Assembly: GCF_012563545.1 (NCBI RefSeq)
Contig: NZ_CP050804.1
Span: 496,001 to 560,000 of the forward strand
Length of the DNA stretch: 64,000 nucleotides
Source: Arcanobacterium buesumense
GTDB lineage: Bacteria; Actinomycetota; Actinomycetes; Actinomycetales; Actinomycetaceae
Direction: 5' to 3'
The position numbers were made by a program, and so were the translations under genes. The notes below the pieces were generated by a model. That model did not search any database, had not been told where the DNA came from, and worked only from the letters and a program-made list of their open reading frames with translations. Positions 60,422 to 64,000 of this stretch are shown here, piece by piece (position 1 is the stretch's first letter; each line of letters opens with the position of its first letter).

Positions 60422-61279
60422 TCATTCAGACGTCGAGGCGGCAAACTTTTCCATCTTCGCCCGATATTCTGGAATGTCAGACGCTGGGATGGATCGTGGC
60501 CAAGAGTCGGCGCGGAAGTATGCGTCCGTTCCACCATCGAGGAAAATGACTGATCCGCACAAGAAATTTGCTGCTGGCGAGAGCATGAAGATTGCCCACT
60601 GTGCTACTTCTTCCGGCTTGCCGAAGTCGCGAACTGGAATGGGGTAGGACTTGATTGCCGGAGCGAGTTTCGGGTCGGCAAGTTGTGCTGAGAGCATCGG
60701 GGTTCGGATTGCTCCGGGAGCAAGAGCGTTAATGCGGATACCGCGCCCGGCCCATTCTTCGGTTACCCCGATGGTGCGCATCCAGTAAGTGATGGCTGTC
60801 TTAGAGCCGGCATAGATGAAATTAGGGGATGCCTCTGGACCGGCTTGGGCAGCGATTTCTAGGGCCTTGTCAATGTCGCGCTCGCGGAAGGCGGCAACGA
60901 CGCCGTCTGGAACGCCCGGAACAGTGGTGGTTGAATTTGAGGAGAAAATGACGACCTTTGCATTTCCGGCCTCAGCTAGTTCTTCGTGTAGACCCTCGAG
61001 TAGTTCGACGACGCCGAGATAGTTGACCTTGGCGATGAGTTCTTCGCGGCCGGGGATAGGTCCAAGGCCAGCTGCCAGTACTGCGCCATCGAGGCGGCCA
61101 TTGGCTAGTTTCTTTACTTCAGTGACGGCATGTGCGCGCCCTTCGGGCGATGAAAGATCGGCTTTGACATCTGCCTTGTGGAGATCGACGCCGATGACTC
61201 GGTGGCCTTCCCAGCGAAGTTGTTCGGCGGTGGATCGGCCCATTCCAGAAGCGGAACCTGTTACAACGTAAACACCCAT
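60422..61279 (-). CDS. SDR oxidoreductase resembling 3-alpha-hydroxysteroid dehydrogenase
   Basis: A 285-residue short-chain dehydrogenase. The NAD-binding motif is TGSASGMG (residues 7-14), the catalytic Tyr and Lys are in YAGSKTAIT, and the Ser is in FSSNST. Several segments (VDLHKADVKADLSSPEGRA, AAGLGP, IAPGA-like LAPGAIRTPML, MLSPAANFLCG) follow the pattern of the Comamonas 3-alpha-HSD/carbonyl reductase group. The substrate is unknown. Base composition is richer in G+C than neighbouring genes. Confidence 0.87.
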   Translation of the reverse strand: MGVYVVTGSASGMGRSTAEQLRWEGHRVIGVDLHKADVKADLSSPEGRAHAVTEVKKLANGRLDGAVLAAGLGPIPGREELIAKVNYLGVVELLEGLHEELAEAGNAKVVIFSSNSTTTVPGVPDGVVAAFRERDIDKALEIAAQAGPEASPNFIYAGSKTAITYWMRTIGVTEEWAGRGIRINALAPGAIRTPMLSAQLADPKLAPAIKSYPIPVRDFGKPEEVAQWAIFMLSPAANFLCGSVIFLDGGTDAYFRADSWPRSIPASDIPEYRAKMEKFAASTSE

Positions 61280-61504
61280 TGTGTCTTCCCTCCATGAGAA
61301 AATCTTGTCTGGTTGTTACGGACATACAAACGGTATGTTCGCTTTCCAGCGGTGAAAATACGCTTCGTTGCGTATGTCTTTAGCCTAGCGAGTAGGACTA
61401 TAGTCAGCAATGGTTTGCGCCAGCGGAGAATAATTGTGTCGCTAAGGTATTTTGAGAATTGGTTCACAGTCGTCGTTCTATGATGGAGGTGTGTTAACTG
61501 AAGT

Positions 61505-61536
61505 GTATAGTTATGCGTATAAACGTATAACTATAC
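61505..61536. promoter_or_regulatory. palindromic operator (candidate ArgR box) before argG
   Basis: GTATAGTTATGCGT and ACGTATAACTATAC form 14-base arms with one mismatch around ATAA. The site ends 21 bp before the argG start codon, and AAAGG follows. Its length, A/T content and position before an arginine operon suit ArgR, but the match to a known consensus is only general. The stretch 61280-61500 shows no gene. Confidence 0.55.
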
Positions 61537-61557
61537 TGAAAGGTTCGTAGTTCAGAC

Positions 61558-62778
61558 ATGGCAAAAGAACGCATCCTCCTGGCATACTCTGGTGGTCTTG
61601 ACACGTCAATCATCATTCCCTGGCTTAAAGAAAACTATGACTGCGACGTTATAGCGATGGTCGGTGAAGTTGGAATCGGCGTCGACGGCGAAGCGCTAAC
61701 GCACAAAGCCCTCGCCTGCGGAGCTGAAAAAATATACATCGAAAATCTGACTGAAGACTACATCGCGCACTACATCTATCCAACTTTGCAAGCCCAAGCG
61801 CGTTACGAAGGAAGCTACCTCTTAGGCACCTCAACCGCACGTCCTTGTATCGCCAAGCGCATGGTTGACATCGCCCGCGCAGAAAAATGCACCGCCATCG
61901 CCCACGGATGCACCGGCAAAGGAAACGACCAAGTCCGCTTCGAACTCGCCATCAAAGCACTGGCCCCGGAGATGAAAATAATTGCGCCATGGCGGACATG
62001 GGACATCACCTCCCGCGATGAAGAAATCGACTATGCCAACGCCCGTAACATCCCCGTGCCAGTTACCAAAGAAGACAACTATTCAATGGATCAAAATATT
62101 TGGCACCTCAGCCACGAAGGCATGGACCTCGAAAACCCTGGAAACGAGCCCAATTACTCCGCTTTACTCAACATTGTCACCAGCCTAGAACAGACCCCAG
62201 ATCAGGGAGAATACGTCGAAATCGAATTCGTCTCCGGCATCCCAGTCCGGGTAGATAACGTCACGGGCGACGTCGACATGCTCACGTACCTCAATGACAA
62301 AGCTGCCAAACACGCCGTCGGCGTCATCGACATCGTCGAAAATCGGTTAGTCGGCATGAAGTCCCGTGGCGTATACGAAACACCAGGTGGCACTGTCTAC
62401 TACGCAGCCCACCGGCAACTCGAGCTCCTGTGCCTGGAACGCGATACCCTCCACTATAAAGATCTCGTTGCCCAACGCTTCGCTGACCTCGTTTACAACG
62501 GACAATGGTTCCATCCACTGCGCGAAGCCCTCAGTGCCTTCGTCGACAAAGCCAACGAAACCTTAACCGGAACTGTCAAACTCAAACTATATAAGGGCAA
62601 CATCATTCCAGCAGGAACCTCGTCACCGTTCTCGCTCTACGACGAAGCCCTATCTACCTTCGATGAAGACGACGTCTACAACCAGTCCGACGCCACCGGA
62701 TTTATCAATCTCTTCGGTCTTCCTACCAAGGTTGTGGCCCAGATGAAACAGCGCGCGGGCATTATGGAGGGGAAGTAA
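61558..62778 (+). CDS. argG: argininosuccinate synthase
   Basis: A 406-residue enzyme that joins citrulline and aspartate with ATP. The PP-loop [17 protein letters not shown] is at residues 9-25; [13 protein letters not shown] and [13 protein letters not shown] are family signatures. Codons are strongly C-ending compared with neighbouring genes, such as runs of GCC, ATC and CTC. The stop TAA overlaps the argH ATG (TAATG), so translation is coupled. Confidence 0.96.
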   Translation: MAKERILLAYSGGLDTSIIIPWLKENYDCDVIAMVGEVGIGVDGEALTHKALACGAEKIYIENLTEDYIAHYIYPTLQAQARYEGSYLLGTSTARPCIAKRMVDIARAEKCTAIAHGCTGKGNDQVRFELAIKALAPEMKIIAPWRTWDITSRDEEIDYANARNIPVPVTKEDNYSMDQNIWHLSHEGMDLENPGNEPNYSALLNIVTSLEQTPDQGEYVEIEFVSGIPVRVDNVTGDVDMLTYLNDKAAKHAVGVIDIVENRLVGMKSRGVYETPGGTVYYAAHRQLELLCLERDTLHYKDLVAQRFADLVYNGQWFHPLREALSAFVDKANETLTGTVKLKLYKGNIIPAGTSSPFSLYDEALSTFDEDDVYNQSDATGFINLFGLPTKVVAQMKQRAGIMEGK

Positions 62779-64000
62779 TGGCTGGGGCATTGTGGAGCGG
62801 ACGGTTCCAAAAAGCCACCGACGCAGCCGTCTGGGCAATGAATTCCTCGCTGGACTTCGATAAACGTCTCTATGCCCACGACATTTCCGGTAGTATCGCA
62901 CACGCAACTATGCTTGCGCAGATTGGAATTTTGACTTCCGCTGAGCTTGAAGCGATCACAGGCGGGCTCGCCGGTATCAAAGCAGATATCGACAGTGGCG
63001 CGCTCGTTATCGGCGGCGCAGCTGAAGATATCCACATGTTCGTCGAAGCAGAACTCACCAAACGAATAGGCGATCCTGGCAAGAAGCTCCACACCGCTCG
63101 ATCGCGCAACGACCAAGTCGCCACCGATCTCAAGCTCTGGATGCGCGACGAATTGGGGGAGATCGACTCGTTAATCCGTGAGCTGGTTGCGGTGTTTATT
63201 GAAGTTGCGAAGCAACATGTCGATACTGTCATGCCGGGGTACACCCATCTTCAACGGGCACAATCTATTACACTTGCACACCATCTGATGGCTTATGTGC
63301 ACATGTTTATGCGTGACCTGCAGCGGTTAGGCGAAGCCGGGAAGCGGTTGAACTATTCACCGCTAGGGGCGGCAGCGTTAGCGACGACTACGTATCCAGT
63401 AGACCGCGAACTCACCGCGAAACTCTTGGGTTTTGATGGGGTGGCAACCAACTCACTCGATGCAGTTTCAGATCGTGACTATGTGATGGAGATAGCCGCG
63501 GATTTAGCGATATTCATGGTTCATTTATCGCGGTGTAGTGAAGAAATTATTTTGTGGGCGAGTGCAGAGTATGGCTTTATCGAGCTTGATGATGCGTATG
63601 CCACCGGAAGTAGTATTATGCCGCAAAAGAAAAATCCGGATGTGGCAGAGCTGACGCGCGGTAAAACTGGCCGAGTGATCGGTGATGCGATGACGTTGCT
63701 GACAATGATGAAAAACCTGCCGTTGGCGTACAACAAGGATGTTCAAGAAGATAAAGAGGCAATCTTCGATGCTGTCGATACTGTGAAGTTGTGTATTCCG
63801 GCGTTCGCTGGGATGGTGGCAACGATGCGGGTTAATGCTGCGGCAATGCGGCAAGCGGCTGGTGGCGGTTTCACCAACGCGACTGATTTAGCGGACTATT
63901 TGGTGATCAAAGGTGTCCCGTTCCGCCAGGCTCACGAAATCACAGGCAAACTCGTGCATTATTGCGTCGATAAGCGTATTCATTTGGAAGAGCTAGGGCT
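62778..64000 (+). CDS. argH: argininosuccinate lyase, cut by window end
   Basis: The first 407 codons of an enzyme that splits argininosuccinate to arginine and fumarate. It starts [20 protein letters not shown] and contains DIHMFVEAELTKRIG, HTARSRNDQVATDLKLWMRD, PGYTHLQRAQ and the superfamily signature GSSIMPQKKNPD. About 60 residues should remain beyond the window. GGAGGGGAAG lies just before the ATG inside argG. Confidence 0.96.
   Translation, partial: MAGALWSGRFQKATDAAVWAMNSSLDFDKRLYAHDISGSIAHATMLAQIGILTSAELEAITGGLAGIKADIDSGALVIGGAAEDIHMFVEAELTKRIGDPGKKLHTARSRNDQVATDLKLWMRDELGEIDSLIRELVAVFIEVAKQHVDTVMPGYTHLQRAQSITLAHHLMAYVHMFMRDLQRLGEAGKRLNYSPLGAAALATTTYPVDRELTAKLLGFDGVATNSLDAVSDRDYVMEIAADLAIFMVHLSRCSEEIILWASAEYGFIELDDAYATGSSIMPQKKNPDVAELTRGKTGRVIGDAMTLLTMMKNLPLAYNKDVQEDKEAIFDAVDTVKLCIPAFAGMVATMRVNAAAMRQAAGGGFTNATDLADYLVIKGVPFRQAHEITGKLVHYCVDKRIHLEELG

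Noticed and set aside
1-64000. CRISPR arrays, IS elements or prophage
   Set aside because: I saw no regularly spaced direct repeats, transposase motifs or phage structural genes. The only tandem repeat is in the His-rich gene.

Overview
The window reads as ordinary chromosome from a host-associated, fermentative actinobacterium of modest G+C (roughly half). Supporting genes are an oligoribonuclease, a cysteine-free L32, a HelY-type DUF3516 helicase, paired dynamin-like GTPases, an anchored-repeat metal ABC transporter, sortase-anchored surface proteins with LAKTG/LSKTG signals, and several probably leaderless mRNAs. The gene set fits Actinomycetaceae (Arcanobacterium/Trueperella-like); that placement is an inference from gene content. 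I see no IS element, prophage, integrase or CRISPR array. Almost every convergent junction carries a long, near-perfect terminator hairpin.

Layout. 1-7.4 kb: nhaA (cut by the window edge), a methyltransferase, a ThrE-like exporter, an AspT/YidE-type exchanger divergent from aspartase aspA, then ilvE. 7.4-11.1 kb: a pyruvate formate-lyase operon in which the glycyl-radical domain is a separate 82-residue protein between pflB and pflA, preceded by a DosR-like palindrome. 11.1-15.1 kb: a broken lipoprotein gene, yggS and a helicase. 15.3-18.4 kb: a MacAB-like adaptor/ATPase/permease operon. 18.4-21.7 kb: two identical tRNA-Lys genes, a YgjV-GNAT-like fusion, an ATP-grasp enzyme, tRNA-His, orn and tRNA-Arg. 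21.7-27.3 kb: two dynamin-like GTPases, a tail-less SSB paralogue and ettA. 27.4-34.2 kb: tesB, malQ, a lone EIIB-like protein without its phospho-cysteine, a dicarboxylate symporter, an LLM oxidoreductase and focA. 34.2-43 kb: pepN, an M13 peptidase with a GNAT protein, rpiB, cysK-cysE behind a cysteine-codon leader peptide, yigZ and rpmF.

43-50.8 kb: a lipoprotein, a sialidase-fold protein without a signal peptide, and a metal-handling region. The latter is a four-gene anchored-repeat ABC operon with two metal-repressor-like boxes, plus an ArsR/SmtB regulator with a histidine-rich repeat protein (28 His in 98 residues). 50.8-60.3 kb: a deoxynucleoside kinase, two sortase-anchored proteins, a TehA/SLAC1-type channel and a CPA1 Na+/H+ antiporter. 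60.4-64 kb: a 3-alpha-HSD-like SDR and argG-argH behind a palindromic operator; argH runs off the end.

Together the genes describe anaerobic mixed-acid metabolism (split PFL plus FocA; aspartate uptake plus aspartase giving fumarate), zinc or manganese homeostasis, cysteine synthesis under probable attenuation, and a surface built for host contact. The most unusual system is the split PFL.
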